The notes: generated from the sequence alone by a model not told the origin. A stretch of DNA of 64,000 nt from Paenibacillus aceti (GCF_003614185.1 NZ_KZ987724.1:1606633-1670632); one strand, 5' to 3'; counted from the first letter of the stretch, positions 34,515-43,469 are shown. Made by a program: numbers and translations.

Positions 34515-35207
34515 TTATTCGTAGGTGATTTCTAATGAGTTCGTAATTTCATTGTATACGACTCCAGCCCCTAGACCGCGCACGAAGACTTGAGCCGGAA
34601 CATAGGTGACGCCATTTATCACCTTCGGTGCCGCGCTCGCTGTTTCCGCCTTTCCGTTGTAATACACCGTCTTGCTTCCCAGCGTCAAGGTCATCGCCCA
34701 TTCCGCCCTCTCTACCAGGATTGTTCCGGTCTCCTTGCTCCAGGTCACCGTCGCTCCCATCCCTTCAGCAATTTCCCGCAGAGGCAGCAGATTCGTATTC
34801 TCATAGATCAGCGGATCGCTGTCAAAGGCCAGCTCGTTCCCGTTAACATACACGACTAATCCGGATTTCTTATAGGTCGGTGCGGATGGCTTGGACTTGC
34901 TTTGAGTAGTGGTCGTACTTTTACTTTTCGTAGTCGTTGTCTTACTCTTGGTGGTTGTCTTGCTCTTCGTCGTTGACTTGGTCTTGCTCTTCTTGCTTGA
35001 AGAGTTGGACTTAGACTTCGTTGAGCCTCCACCGTTATGATAGTGATACTCCCCGTACTCCAATCCCCACTTCTCGCAATTCGTGCGACAGGTATGCCCG
35101 CCCTTGGAATCCGTTCTTCCCGGATGGGCCGACACCGCAGCCATAGAGCCTGTGAAAATCAGAACTACCGATAATACACCTGCACAAAGACTTTTTCTCA
35201 TTCCCAT
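34515..35207 (-). CDS. Secreted YHYH-domain / copper-amine-oxidase-N-like protein
   Basis: About 230 residues. A signal peptide (MRKSLCAGVLSVVLIFTG...VSA) precedes a compact YHYH domain starting HPGRTDSKGGHTCRTNCEK and ending YGEYHYHNGG, with two Cys and several His. A roughly 45-residue Ser/Thr/Lys linker follows. A stalk domain of the Cu_amine_oxidN1 type closes the protein (LVVYVNGNELAFDSDPLI, NTNLLPLREIAEGMGATVTW, GVTYVPAQVFVRGLGA). I use the ATG at 35207 because AAGGAG touches the earlier ATG at 35219. It is probably cell-wall associated through the cationic linker; metal binding by the YHYH domain is inference. Confidence 0.82.
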   Translation of the reverse strand: MGMRKSLCAGVLSVVLIFTGSMAAVSAHPGRTDSKGGHTCRTNCEKWGLEYGEYHYHNGGGSTKSKSNSSSKKSKTKSTTKSKTTTKSKTTTTKSKSTTTTQSKSKPSAPTYKKSGLVVYVNGNELAFDSDPLIYENTNLLPLREIAEGMGATVTWSKETGTILVERAEWAMTLTLGSKTVYYNGKAETASAAPKVINGVTYVPAQVFVRGLGAGVVYNEITNSLEITYE

Positions 35208-35382
35208 AATGACATGCATCTCCTTAATATGTAGTAGGATACACCCATTTATGGCTTATACTAGCATAAGTGTACAGTAAGGTGAAGCTGTTATGTAAAA
35301 TTTATCCTGGCCCGGGCTGTACGTTTTTTCTAGTTCGCTTTCAAGTCCTTAGGATCTGCTTTACTTCAGGCAAAATAAAAAA

Positions 35383-35560
35383 ACTGCAAATCTGCAGGCT
35401 TTTGTGCTCCAAACAACCTGTTTATAAGGAATTCCTGCAAAAATGCAGGCTTTCGTGCCGAATTTTCCAAAATCGGGCTAGTACCGGGCAAAAACCTGCA
35501 TAATCGCAGGTATTTACAGGCTGAGCCTGGTTTCATGAGCAAAAACTGCATTTTTGCAGG
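35383..35560. repeat. Four-hairpin array A (CCTGCA-N4-TGCAGG cores)
   Basis: Cores: ACTGCA-aatc-TGCAGG (35383), CCTGCA-aaaa-TGCAGG (35434), CCTGCA-taat-CGCAGG (35495) and ACTGCA-tttt-TGCAGG (35545). Centres are 35390.5, 35441.5, 35502.5 and 35552.5, so the spacings are 51, 61 and 50. Array B at 43.3 kb has exactly the same spacings. Stems are conserved while the 4-nt loops vary freely. The array fills most of the 438-bp gap between the YHYH and PAP2 genes. Function unknown. Confidence 0.8.
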
Positions 35561-35645
35561 AATTGTGGATGAGCCACAAAAAATCCCGCCCCCTCAAATG
35601 TAAGATGCATTATACAATGCTCGTCCTATGATGTCACGATCTTGA

Positions 35646-36311
35646 TCATGGCCGCGCATAGCCTCTCTTCTTCTCATACGCCGCTTCCAGATACCCTTGA
35701 TACAGCCAGATTGAAGCTGTCAGCCAGCAGGCGCTGATAAGATATCCGCCGAGCACATCGCTCGGATAGTGCACGCCGAGATAAATGCGGCTCACCCCGA
35801 TCGTCAGGATCAGGCAGGCCCCGATCACAATGACAGCGATTCTGCCTAATAAGTAGGGGATATGCTTCCAGATTAAGAAGACAATCGCCCCATAGAGACT
35901 AAAGGCCGCCATCGAGTGACCACTAGGGAAGCTAAAGCCGGTCTCTTCGATAAGTCTGTGCAGAGATGGACGATTACGCCGGAAGAGCTCCTTAAGCAAT
36001 AGGTTGAGCAACGCCGATCCGCCTACTACCACAAGGAGAAACACAAGCTCGCTGCGATGATGCAGCACGAAGTACAGAAATAGGAGCGTCGCCAGCAAAA
36101 TAACCATCACCGGCAGCTGACTGCCAATCCAGGTGAACAGCTTCATGAACCTTGTCCAGGAATCGGATTCAAGCCCCTGCACATAGGCGATGATCTGATT
36201 ATCGAAGGTATGAATTCGCGCTGCCCCGATCCAGTAAGCAATAAGTCCGAACCCGATCAAGCATAGCAAACTGATTAGAAATGTGTATGAAAATTTTACT
36301 TTAATACTCAT
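35646..36311 (-). CDS. PAP2 family membrane phosphatase
   Basis: About 221 residues with five to six helices and the three PAP2 phosphatase motifs: KELFRRNRP, the catalytic PSGHSMA and SRIYLGVHYPSDVLGG. Such proteins dephosphorylate lipid phosphates such as undecaprenyl-pyrophosphate or phosphatidylglycerol phosphate at the outer membrane face. I start at the ATG at 36311 (MSIKVKFSY); an ATG 27 bp earlier with GAGGG 8 nt upstream is equally possible. It is monocistronic. The substrate is not determined by sequence; a role in bacitracin tolerance is known for BcrC-like members. Confidence 0.85.
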   Translation of the reverse strand: MSIKVKFSYTFLISLLCLIGFGLIAYWIGAARIHTFDNQIIAYVQGLESDSWTRFMKLFTWIGSQLPVMVILLATLLFLYFVLHHRSELVFLLVVVGGSALLNLLLKELFRRNRPSLHRLIEETGFSFPSGHSMAAFSLYGAIVFLIWKHIPYLLGRIAVIVIGACLILTIGVSRIYLGVHYPSDVLGGYLISACWLTASIWLYQGYLEAAYEKKRGYARP

Positions 36312-36399
36312 AGCTGTCGCACCACCTGTCCCATCCACGATACCCTCAAGTATCGGCTAACTGGAATCTTCTATTCCACAACTCGCCCTCATAAACAAA

Positions 36400-36422
36400 A
36401 AATCCTTATCGAATAAGGATTT
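36400..36422 (-). terminator. Terminator after yebC
   Basis: AAATCCTTAT and ATAAGGATTT form a perfect 10-bp stem with a 3-nt loop, and the minus-strand tail is TTTTTGTTTA. It lies about 40 bp past the yebC stop. Confidence 0.8.
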
Positions 36423-36464
36423 CTTGTTTATACTATTTTATTTCAAGAGCCGTCTCGCTCTATC

Positions 36465-37184
36465 TTAGTCCTCAAGCTCGACATTATGATACACCTGCTG
36501 CACATCCTCCAGGTCCTCCAGCGCATCGACCAGCTTCTCGAACTGAGCCTGCGCATCCTCTGGAAGAGTTACATAGTTCTGAGCGATCATACTCAATTCA
36601 GCAATCGTAAACTCCGTAACCCCAGCTGCGTTGAACGCATCCTGAACCGCCTGATATTGATCCGGCTCCGCATAGACGATGACCGACTCGTCTTCTTCCA
36701 GAATGTCACGAACGTCAACATCCGCTTCCATCAGCAATTCGAGCACTTCGTCAGAAGTCTTGCCTTCAACCCCGAATACAGCTGTGGCATCGAACATATA
36801 AGCGACAGAACCGCTTACGCCCATATTACCGCCATTCTTATTAAATGCTGCCCGGACAGCAGAAGCAGTACGATTCACATTATTCGTCAGCGCATCCACG
36901 ATAATCATCGCGCCGTTCGGCCCAAAGCCCTCATAGCGAAGCTCGTCATAAATTTCATCCGCGCTGCCCTTGGCTTTTTCCAGTGCGCGATCAATGATCG
37001 CTTTTGGCACATTATATGTCTTGGCCCGCTCCAGTACGACCTTCAGTGCACGGTTCGATTCCGGATCCGGTTCGCCCTTCTTGGCAGCCACATAAATTTC
37101 TACGCCAAATTTCGCGTAAACCCGGCTTGTATTTGCATCCTTTGAAGCTTTTTTCTCTTTAATATTATTCCACTTACGTCCCAT
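36465..37184 (-). CDS. yebC: YebC/PmpR family translation/transcription regulator
   Basis: 239 residues matching the YebC family: N-terminal [20 protein letters not shown], then [48 protein letters not shown] and the C-terminal alpha/beta domain. The ATG at 37184 follows AGGTG; a GTG 9 bp upstream is less likely. YebC proteins were described as DNA-binding regulators, and some members relieve ribosome stalling (TACO1-like). The MGRKWNNIK start is typical of the YeeN-like Bacillus subgroup. It is monocistronic. Confidence 0.9.
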   Translation of the reverse strand: MGRKWNNIKEKKASKDANTSRVYAKFGVEIYVAAKKGEPDPESNRALKVVLERAKTYNVPKAIIDRALEKAKGSADEIYDELRYEGFGPNGAMIIVDALTNNVNRTASAVRAAFNKNGGNMGVSGSVAYMFDATAVFGVEGKTSDEVLELLMEADVDVRDILEEDESVIVYAEPDQYQAVQDAFNAAGVTEFTIAELSMIAQNYVTLPEDAQAQFEKLVDALEDLEDVQQVYHNVELED

Positions 37185-37365
37185 CTTGTTCACACCTCAT
37201 TATGATTTATGTTTAATTCATCCAGAACAAAGGGTGGGTGGTGACGATTTATTGAGTATCAGATCCATATATTCAACCCCAGAAGCATGATGTATACCCA
37301 GTTTATTATATATCGTACAGCGGCACGAAAACAAGCCGTCCTTCGTTCTGAACCCTTTTTACGAG

Positions 37366-39324
37366 CTACAACTGCACATGCATATGCCGATCCGCTTCAT
37401 CCCATGGAACACTGTATCCTTGACCCTTCGCACAAAAAATCGAGGCGGAGGTGTACTCCGGATCTGCGTTTTTATCGTAATTTCGGCTCTCAATGACCAC
37501 CTTCGATTGATGGCAGGGCTGATACCCGCCAATTTGCAGCGACAGTGCCCCCCTCCCCTTCGAGAAGGAAGCCAGCTCCGCACTATAATTCATAAAGGTT
37601 GCCACCGGTACCGTACCGCTAATCATCGCCTGATCTCCACTTGTCTCTGGGGGATTGAATGAGCCGTGAGCTTGCCGGATATCCGACATCACGCGACCGA
37701 TCAGCTCTAAATCAACCTTGATTTTGAACATATAATAAGGCTCCAGCAGTATATTCTCCGCCTTCTCCAGCCCCTGCCTCAGCGCCCGATGCGTAGCCTC
37801 CCGGAAATCTCCGCCGCTCGTATGCTTGTTATGGGCTCGTCCGTTCAGCAGCGTAACAATAACGTCCGTCAGCGGAGACCCGGTTAATAACCCGGGATGC
37901 TCCTGCTCCAGCACATGCTGGCCGACCAGATTCTGATAGCCAGAACTTAGATGATCAGGATGACATTCATTTCTGAAAATAACCCCGCTATCCCTCGGCC
38001 CAGGCTCAAGCTTCAAATGCACCTCCGCATAATGGCCGAGCGGCTCAAAATGCCCGCAGCCATACACTTCGCCTGCAATCGTCTCTTTATATAATATTTC
38101 CGGAGTGCCGAAGGCTACCTGCAGCTTGAAGCGATCCAACACAACCTGCTCCAGCACTTCAAGCTGTATCGCTCCCATAACATGGATATACAGCTCCTGC
38201 AGCACCTCATCCCAGGTAACATTCAGCGAGGGGTCCTCCGCATCTAGCATCTGGAAGTATCGCTGTACCTCTCTTACAGACAGCTTCGGATCGAACAGAA
38301 CCCTGGATTTGAGCGCGGGCACCAGTTCATACCGGGCACGATGCCGCAGTTCTCCCAAGCCATCGCCTACAGCAGCCTCCGCCAGGCCGGTCACTGCAAT
38401 AAGCTGCCCCGCTTCGGCCTCTTCAATAAGAGTATATTTCTCGCCATTATACGAACGAAGGGAGGTTACTTTTTCCTGAATCCTCTCTCCACTATGGTCC
38501 ATATACTGAACCTCATCCCGAACTCTCAGTCTGCCGGCAGTGATCTTCAGAAAGGTTAAGCGGGTTCCCTGACTCTCATGGCGGACCTTATAGACCCGGG
38601 CGGCAAAAGGCGCTTCCCTATCATACTCGATATGGGATAACCGCTCCAGGTGACGAAGGAATCGATCGATCCCCTCATCCATCAATGCTGACCCATACAT
38701 TACTGGAAAAACAGCACTATCTTTTACCAATCTAGCCATAGTATTCAGGACTATCTCTGTATCATAGCTACCCTCCAGATAGCTCTCCAGCAACTGTTCA
38801 TCATGCTCAGCGATCGAGGCGACCAATCCCTCCTCCAGCTCATTAGCGTATAGTTCACCGTGAACCATCACTGCGTGCGGAGTAAGCTGCTGATGAATCT
38901 GTTCCAATACAGCCTGAAGATCAGCACCGGTACGATCCATTTTATTAACGAAAAATAGGGTTGGGATGCTATGCTTGCGCAGAAGCTGCCACACCGTCTC
39001 CGTATGACCCTGAACTCCCTCTACCGCACTCAGAATCACAACAGCATAATCCATCACTTGCAGAGAACGCTCCATCTCTGCTGAGAAATCGACATGTCCC
39101 GGTGTATCGATGAGATAATAGGTTGAGCCTTGATAATTCATCATCGCCTGATCGGCAAATATCGTGATTCCGCGTGACTTCTCCAATTCATGTGTATCCA
39201 GAAAAGAGTCCTGATGATCCACTCTCCCCTTGCTGCGGATACTGTTCGTATGATAGAGCAGTTGCTCGGCAAATGTCGTCTTCCCCGCATCGACATGCGC
39301 TAGCAGCCCGATGGTCTTATTCAT
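37366..39324 (-). CDS. TetM/TetO-like ribosomal protection GTPase
   Basis: About 652 residues with EF-G-like architecture. The GTPase domain shows G1 AHVDAGKT (9-16), G2 RGIT, G3 DTPGHVD, G4 NKMD and G5 GSA. Beta-barrel, EF-G III/IV-like and C-terminal domains follow, ending VPWDEADRHMHVQL. The ribosomal-protection family ejects tetracycline from the ribosome. Divergent chromosomal members in Bacillus and Paenibacillus carry the same domains, and whether this one confers resistance is unknown. I use the ATG at 39324; a TTG 12 bp upstream is an alternative. It is the last gene of a five-gene same-strand run, with no leader-peptide attenuator of the tet(M) kind visible in the 36-bp gap. Confidence 0.85.
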   Translation of the reverse strand: MNKTIGLLAHVDAGKTTFAEQLLYHTNSIRSKGRVDHQDSFLDTHELEKSRGITIFADQAMMNYQGSTYYLIDTPGHVDFSAEMERSLQVMDYAVVILSAVEGVQGHTETVWQLLRKHSIPTLFFVNKMDRTGADLQAVLEQIHQQLTPHAVMVHGELYANELEEGLVASIAEHDEQLLESYLEGSYDTEIVLNTMARLVKDSAVFPVMYGSALMDEGIDRFLRHLERLSHIEYDREAPFAARVYKVRHESQGTRLTFLKITAGRLRVRDEVQYMDHSGERIQEKVTSLRSYNGEKYTLIEEAEAGQLIAVTGLAEAAVGDGLGELRHRARYELVPALKSRVLFDPKLSVREVQRYFQMLDAEDPSLNVTWDEVLQELYIHVMGAIQLEVLEQVVLDRFKLQVAFGTPEILYKETIAGEVYGCGHFEPLGHYAEVHLKLEPGPRDSGVIFRNECHPDHLSSGYQNLVGQHVLEQEHPGLLTGSPLTDVIVTLLNGRAHNKHTSGGDFREATHRALRQGLEKAENILLEPYYMFKIKVDLELIGRVMSDIRQAHGSFNPPETSGDQAMISGTVPVATFMNYSAELASFSKGRGALSLQIGGYQPCHQSKVVIESRNYDKNADPEYTSASIFCAKGQGYSVPWDEADRHMHVQL

Positions 39325-39360
39325 TCCTCTATTCAATCCTGATCACTTCCCGTTTGCTTA

Positions 39361-39867
39361 TCACCTGTTGTCTCTGTTGTCTCGATCCGCCACCATACAC
39401 AGAAACTCAACATCTTCCCCGTTGACTGCGGATAATACAGTACCTATTGGCGTGAATCCATTCTCTTCATATACCCGCTTCGCCCGTTCATTGAAGGTGG
39501 CTACGACGAGTCTGAATCTGGTTCGCCCAAGCTGCTGCTGCAGATAACTCATGCCTTCTTGTACAAATGTACGCCCTAGCCCTTGTCCCGTTAGGGAAGG
39601 TTTCATGGCAAGACCGATATCCAGCCGCTCGCGATCCTCATAGAATCCAGCGCGATACCCACCTGAAACTCTGGCCGATAATCCATGGCAGAAAAATCCG
39701 GCAATATTACCAGCCTCATCTGTCGCAGAGTAATAGTCTCCGTTTAACAGATCGGCAAGTCCTTCCTCACTCGGGTCCATATTATAGAAGTTATAGGGCG
39801 GCGGATACTCCCATTTGGAAATAACAATCGCCGCTTCTCTGGTGATTTTGTTAAAACTATAGCGCAT
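39361..39867 (-). CDS. GNAT N-acetyltransferase
   Basis: 168 residues, a single GNAT domain: IGLAMKPSLTGQGLGRTFVQEGM is the acetyl-CoA loop and VATFNERAKRVYEENGFTPIG the last strand-helix. The ATG lies 3 bp after the stop of the histidine phosphatase gene, so translation is coupled. Thirty-six bp separate it from the TetM-like gene downstream. Substrate unknown. Confidence 0.85.
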   Translation of the reverse strand: MRYSFNKITREAAIVISKWEYPPPYNFYNMDPSEEGLADLLNGDYYSATDEAGNIAGFFCHGLSARVSGGYRAGFYEDRERLDIGLAMKPSLTGQGLGRTFVQEGMSYLQQQLGRTRFRLVVATFNERAKRVYEENGFTPIGTVLSAVNGEDVEFLCMVADRDNRDNR

Positions 39868-39870
39868 CTG

Positions 39871-40509
39871 TTAAAACTCCCCCGTAGCTTCTTTATAGTG
39901 GCTTATATCGGCATGAAGTAAGATTTCCTTCGTGTCGCCATCCAGCGAAACCTGGCAGAGGCAGGCGGGGTGGATATAAGGAAGCTCCCATAACTGCGGC
40001 AGCGGCCGCTCCTCGAAGTAAGACATCAGCAGCTTGACGGCGACTGTATGCGTAGTGACCAGAATCGACTTCCCTTCATGCTCACGCGCGATTTCAAGCA
40101 GCTTCTTCCGGACTCGGTCATATACCTGCTGGTAGCTCTCGCTTCCCTCTACAGCGAATTTCTCAGGATTTTTCCAGAAACTATGCAACTGTTCCGAGTA
40201 TAATCGCTCAATTTCATCCTGCGTCATTCCCTCCCAGACGCCCAGATTAATCTCTCGGAAATCATCGGTTTCAACAATATCTATCTGCTTATGATTACTA
40301 TAATCTCTAATTAGCTCCGCTGTCCTTCTTGCCCTTGGGCTTGAACTGGAATAGATAATATCGATCGGCTTATCCTGTAATGCCTCACCGAGCCATGTCG
40401 CCTGCTGAACACCTAACTCTGTCAATGGGGAATCCTGATGTCCCTGCATTCGACCCAATACATTCCATTCCGTCTGTCCATGCCTGACGATGTAGATATT
40501 GGTTTTCAT
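39871..40509 (-). CDS. Histidine phosphatase family protein (PhoE/GpmB-like)
   Basis: 212 residues. The catalytic RHG motif is IVRHGQTEWN (residues 6-15), the partner Glu lies in the GVWEGMTQDEIE region (~83-94) and the second His in TTHTVAVK (~148-155). The enzyme forms a phosphohistidine intermediate; members act as phosphoglycerate mutases, alpha-ribazole phosphatases or broad phosphatases. The ATG at 40509 follows GGGAG; an open frame upstream overlaps the TPR gene but has no conserved residues. It is the middle gene of the 41.7-37.4 kb run. Confidence 0.88.
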   Translation of the reverse strand: MKTNIYIVRHGQTEWNVLGRMQGHQDSPLTELGVQQATWLGEALQDKPIDIIYSSSSPRARRTAELIRDYSNHKQIDIVETDDFREINLGVWEGMTQDEIERLYSEQLHSFWKNPEKFAVEGSESYQQVYDRVRKKLLEIAREHEGKSILVTTHTVAVKLLMSYFEERPLPQLWELPYIHPACLCQVSLDGDTKEILLHADISHYKEATGEF

Positions 40510-40576
40510 TAAGCTCACTCCCGTTTCGTTACAATTTTCCGAGCCCTTTGGGGCGCGCTTGAAGAGCGTAAAAGCA

Positions 40577-41059
40577 TCAAAATATCTCGTCCAGTCTGCC
40601 TGCATAGAAGCGAATCGCTCTTCTATAATCCTGAATCCCCTGATCCTGGCTCGTCTCGGCCAGCTCGATCAACAATAGCTTCATCGCAGTCTCATACTGC
40701 TGCAGATTATACAAGGTCATGGCATAGAACACCTTGAATTCTCTGGCTTCTGGAAATTCAGCGATCGCAGCGGCAAATATTTCGCCGGATTCCCGGTACA
40801 TCCCTAATGTTCGATAAGTGCTACCCAGACCGAGCAGCGCCCGTCTCCGCGCTTCACCCGCAAGCCCTAAGGACAATGCCCGTTCATAATAGGGAATAGC
40901 CTCCCGTTCCAGCCCCATAACATCATGAACCCATGCCAGCTGGAAGAGAAGCCGCGGATCTTGCGGTGATGATTCTTCGAGCTTCAAGAGAAGCTCCCTG
41001 GCCTCTGCGTGCTTGCCTGCTTCTCGTAAAGAGATCGCAGCCTGTAATGATGTATCCAT
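40577..41059 (-). CDS. Tetratricopeptide repeat protein
   Basis: 160 residues built of about four TPR helix pairs (for example RLLFQLAWVHDVMGLEREAI, ALLGLGSTYRTLGMYRESGE and VFYAMTLYNLQQYETAMKLL). There is no signal peptide, so it is a cytoplasmic protein-interaction scaffold. GGAGGG precedes the ATG. Similar small TPR proteins are common in Bacillus and Paenibacillus with no assigned role. It lies between the nucleotidyltransferase-like and phosphatase genes on the same strand. Confidence 0.85.
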   Translation of the reverse strand: MDTSLQAAISLREAGKHAEARELLLKLEESSPQDPRLLFQLAWVHDVMGLEREAIPYYERALSLGLAGEARRRALLGLGSTYRTLGMYRESGEIFAAAIAEFPEAREFKVFYAMTLYNLQQYETAMKLLLIELAETSQDQGIQDYRRAIRFYAGRLDEIF

Positions 41060-41109
41060 CGCGATCCTCCCTCCACTTGTTCATATATGTAATCCCTTAC
41101 ACCTTACCA

Positions 41110-41661
41110 TTACTCTTCATCGAAAGTAAGCAGCGACCATAAAAGATGCCACTCTTTTTGCCTGACACGCTCTAAATAATATTCGCGATCCTCGAAGTAT
41201 GGGCTCCTTGTAACGATCATATTGAATAAGTCATCCAGTCCGTGCGGGGCAAGGATGACGATCTGATCCTCCGGATCAAGCATCGCCCCGACAGCCGTCG
41301 CCGTCTCAGGCCAGCGCCTGACCGCATCCAGCGTGGAAAGATAAGGCTCCGCTCCATTACGGATATGCATTCTGGCCTGATTCTTCACCGACCACTTATC
41401 ATTCCCGGCGCTGCTCCTTAATTCGTTCTCCAGTTGCCAATCGCGCTCCTCCGAGATATTCTGCGGGTCGTAATAGATCACATCTATGTCGCTATAGGTG
41501 CCGCGATTTTCATATCCGTGTAGACGATCCCATACATAATTTCTAATGTATCCCGCAGCGACATAACACTGAGGCAGGCCCAATTGCCGAACAAGCTGTA
41601 AATCATGAATGATCTGCTCATCCTGGCTTAAATACTGGACCAGTCTAGTCTCCAGCTTCAT
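41110..41661 (-). CDS. Nucleotidyltransferase-like protein (NTP_transf_6 / DUF925 type)
   Basis: 183 residues. A GYIRN segment (~37-41) is followed by YSDIDVIYYD (~56-65), the paired-Asp signature of pol-beta-like nucleotidyltransferases in the DUF925 family. A later block, LSTLDAVRRWPETATAVG, is strongly conserved there too. The substrate is unknown. It is the first gene of the five-gene minus-strand run ending in the TetM-like GTPase. The Shine-Dalgarno site is GGAGGG-like, upstream of the ATG at 41661. Confidence 0.82.
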   Translation of the reverse strand: MKLETRLVQYLSQDEQIIHDLQLVRQLGLPQCYVAAGYIRNYVWDRLHGYENRGTYSDIDVIYYDPQNISEERDWQLENELRSSAGNDKWSVKNQARMHIRNGAEPYLSTLDAVRRWPETATAVGAMLDPEDQIVILAPHGLDDLFNMIVTRSPYFEDREYYLERVRQKEWHLLWSLLTFDEE

Positions 41662-41786
41662 TTAAGATTACCCTCCTTACAAAACCGAGTTAAAGACGCT
41701 CTAGTCTTTATTTCCGATTCTACCGATTAACTGATAGCTTTGGCAATCTCTCATTGTGCATTTTTTACTTTTCCGGCAAAAAAGAA

Positions 41787-41813
41787 CGGGCATCTTATTC
41801 GCTAAGACACCCG
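41787..41813 (-). terminator. Terminator of the GH88 gene
   Basis: CGGG-ca-TCTTA pairs with TAAGA-ca-CCCG around a TTCGC loop. The minus-strand tail is GTTCTTTTTTG. It shares the 15-nt core TCTTATTCGCTAAGA with the terminator at 48833-48863. Confidence 0.75.
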
Positions 41814-41842
41814 CTCCTGCTCTATATTGTGACTATTCTACT

Positions 41843-42964
41843 CTATTCATACCAATATCCCTTAATACCCTTGTCTATGCGTACCAACGCCTCCAAGTAG
41901 TAGTAATCTCCCCAGATCATATAATCATCCGGCGCACGATTTCCTCTTACATGATAGGAGCCATGCTTCAGTAGACCCTCCGCCTCGGCAAGATCCGTGC
42001 TCGCATACTTCTCGACCAATCCGGTCATCGTGCGGTTCAGCCCATCTTCGAGCAAATCGCGGTCAGGATCATTGTCCCCTAGCCATTCCAGCAGCTCCAA
42101 CATACCGCAGGCGGCGATTGCCGATGCGGAGCTGTCACGCGGTGTTCCCTCTTCCACCGGGACGTCAAAATCCCAATATACCACGCCATCCTCAGGAATG
42201 CGCTCAATAAAATATCTCGCCAGACGCTTGGAGGTATCCAAAAAGGTCTCATGCTTCGTATAACGATAAGCCAGAGCGAAGCCGTATATTCCCCAAGCCT
42301 GGCCCCGTGTCCACGTCGAGCCATCCTCATAGCCTTGATGCGTACCGCCGCGAATCGCATTTCCGTTCTCTGTATTGAAGTAGAAAGTATGATACGAGGA
42401 GCCGTCGCCGCGAACGAGAAATTTCTGGCTGATCAAGGCATGGCGCATGGCGATGTCATGATACTTCCGATCCTGCGTCTGCTCATACGCCCAGAACAGC
42501 AGCGGAAGATTGAGCAGGCAATCGATGATGATCCGGCCGCCATTCTCCGGATCTTCTTCCTTCCCCCAGGCTTGAATAATCCCGATCCGAGGCCGCCAGC
42601 GCTTTGATAATTTATCCGCCGCTTGAAGCGCAACCTCGCGCGCCTCCTCACTTCCCGTAACACGCCACTGCGCTACCGCTGACAATGAATAGAGGAAGCC
42701 GATATCATGATGATCCAGAGCAACATGGCGCTCCAGACGATCGCGGAAATTGGCCAGATACGACTCCGCCGCATCTTTATAGAAGGCATCTTGTCCATAT
42801 TCATAGGCAAGCCACATCATGCCGGTATGGAATCCCTCGATCCAGTCGTCATTGCCTCCCCATTCATAACGCTGACCCTCCGTAATATGAGGCAGCTTGC
42901 CCGGATGTTTAACAATATTACTCTTGATCTTCGTCAGTGCATCATGAATTGCCGCATTCCACAT
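41843..42964 (-). CDS. GH88-type unsaturated glucuronyl hydrolase
   Basis: 373 residues of (alpha/alpha)6 fold. It carries the N-terminal WIEGFHTGMMWLAYE, the HHDIGFLYS block with the first catalytic-site Asp, IIDCLLNLPLL with the second Asp, and TWTRGQAWGIYGFALAYR. The family removes the 4,5-unsaturated uronic residue left on oligosaccharides by polysaccharide lyases. There is no signal peptide, so it is cytoplasmic. The gene is alone: no lyase, transporter or kduI/kduD gene is nearby, so it relies on uptake encoded elsewhere. GAGG lies close to the ATG. Confidence 0.9.
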   Translation of the reverse strand: MWNAAIHDALTKIKSNIVKHPGKLPHITEGQRYEWGGNDDWIEGFHTGMMWLAYEYGQDAFYKDAAESYLANFRDRLERHVALDHHDIGFLYSLSAVAQWRVTGSEEAREVALQAADKLSKRWRPRIGIIQAWGKEEDPENGGRIIIDCLLNLPLLFWAYEQTQDRKYHDIAMRHALISQKFLVRGDGSSYHTFYFNTENGNAIRGGTHQGYEDGSTWTRGQAWGIYGFALAYRYTKHETFLDTSKRLARYFIERIPEDGVVYWDFDVPVEEGTPRDSSASAIAACGMLELLEWLGDNDPDRDLLEDGLNRTMTGLVEKYASTDLAEAEGLLKHGSYHVRGNRAPDDYMIWGDYYYLEALVRIDKGIKGYWYE

Positions 42965-43291
42965 TATTCCTCATCTCCCATGTCATGTATAGTATCTGAT
43001 ATAATGCTTAGCTCTGATCTAGCGTAGAATCATATTAGGCACTGTGCGCGCGAATCACAAACACTATGTAATAGTCCCGCCTCTGGACAACCTGCCACAT
43101 TATCCCCCTTCGTTCGAATTATAAGGTGCAAATGCTCCAACCCATCAATGATGGCGCTTTCAATATAGTGCTTGATTATGAATCCTTGCACTAGGGCTTA
43201 TAAGGATTATAATCGCTATAGGATAATTGGGTACAGGTAAAATCATACTTTCTTAGAATCGTAACATATAGAGTGTCATCTACCCGAAAAA

Positions 43292-43469
43292 CCTGCAATT
43301 ATGCAGGAATTTTGCCATTTCCCCTAGCTGAGAGAGTAAATTCCTGCGAAAATGCATCTTTTTTCTCCGGATAAGCCTGATTTCGCAGAAAATAGTGGGA
43401 AAGCCTGCATATTTGCAGGAATTTCCTAGAAACGAGCGATTTGGGACGAAAAGCCTGCACTTTTGCAGG
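43292..43469. repeat. Four-hairpin array B (CCTGCA-N4-TGCAGG cores)
   Basis: Cores: CCTGCA-atta-TGCAGG (43292), CCTGCG-aaaa-TGCATC (43343), CCTGCA-tatt-TGCAGG (43404) and CCTGCA-cttt-TGCAGG (43454). Centres are 43299.5, 43350.5, 43411.5 and 43461.5; spacings 51, 61 and 50 are identical to array A, 8 kb away. The sequence between cores is not alike. It lies in an 824-bp gap between GH88 and a response regulator; the first 320 bp of that gap show nothing else. Confidence 0.8.

Noticed and set aside
37366-39324. Elongation factor G instead of TetM-like protein
   Set aside because: The N-terminus MNKTIGLLAHVDAGKTTFAE, the shorter length and the absence of the EF-G G' insertion fit the ribosomal protection family.
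22283-43469. Regularly spaced palindromes could be CRISPR arrays
   Set aside because: Cores are only 16 nt, limited to four per site, with two spacing classes and no identical full-length repeats or cas genes.
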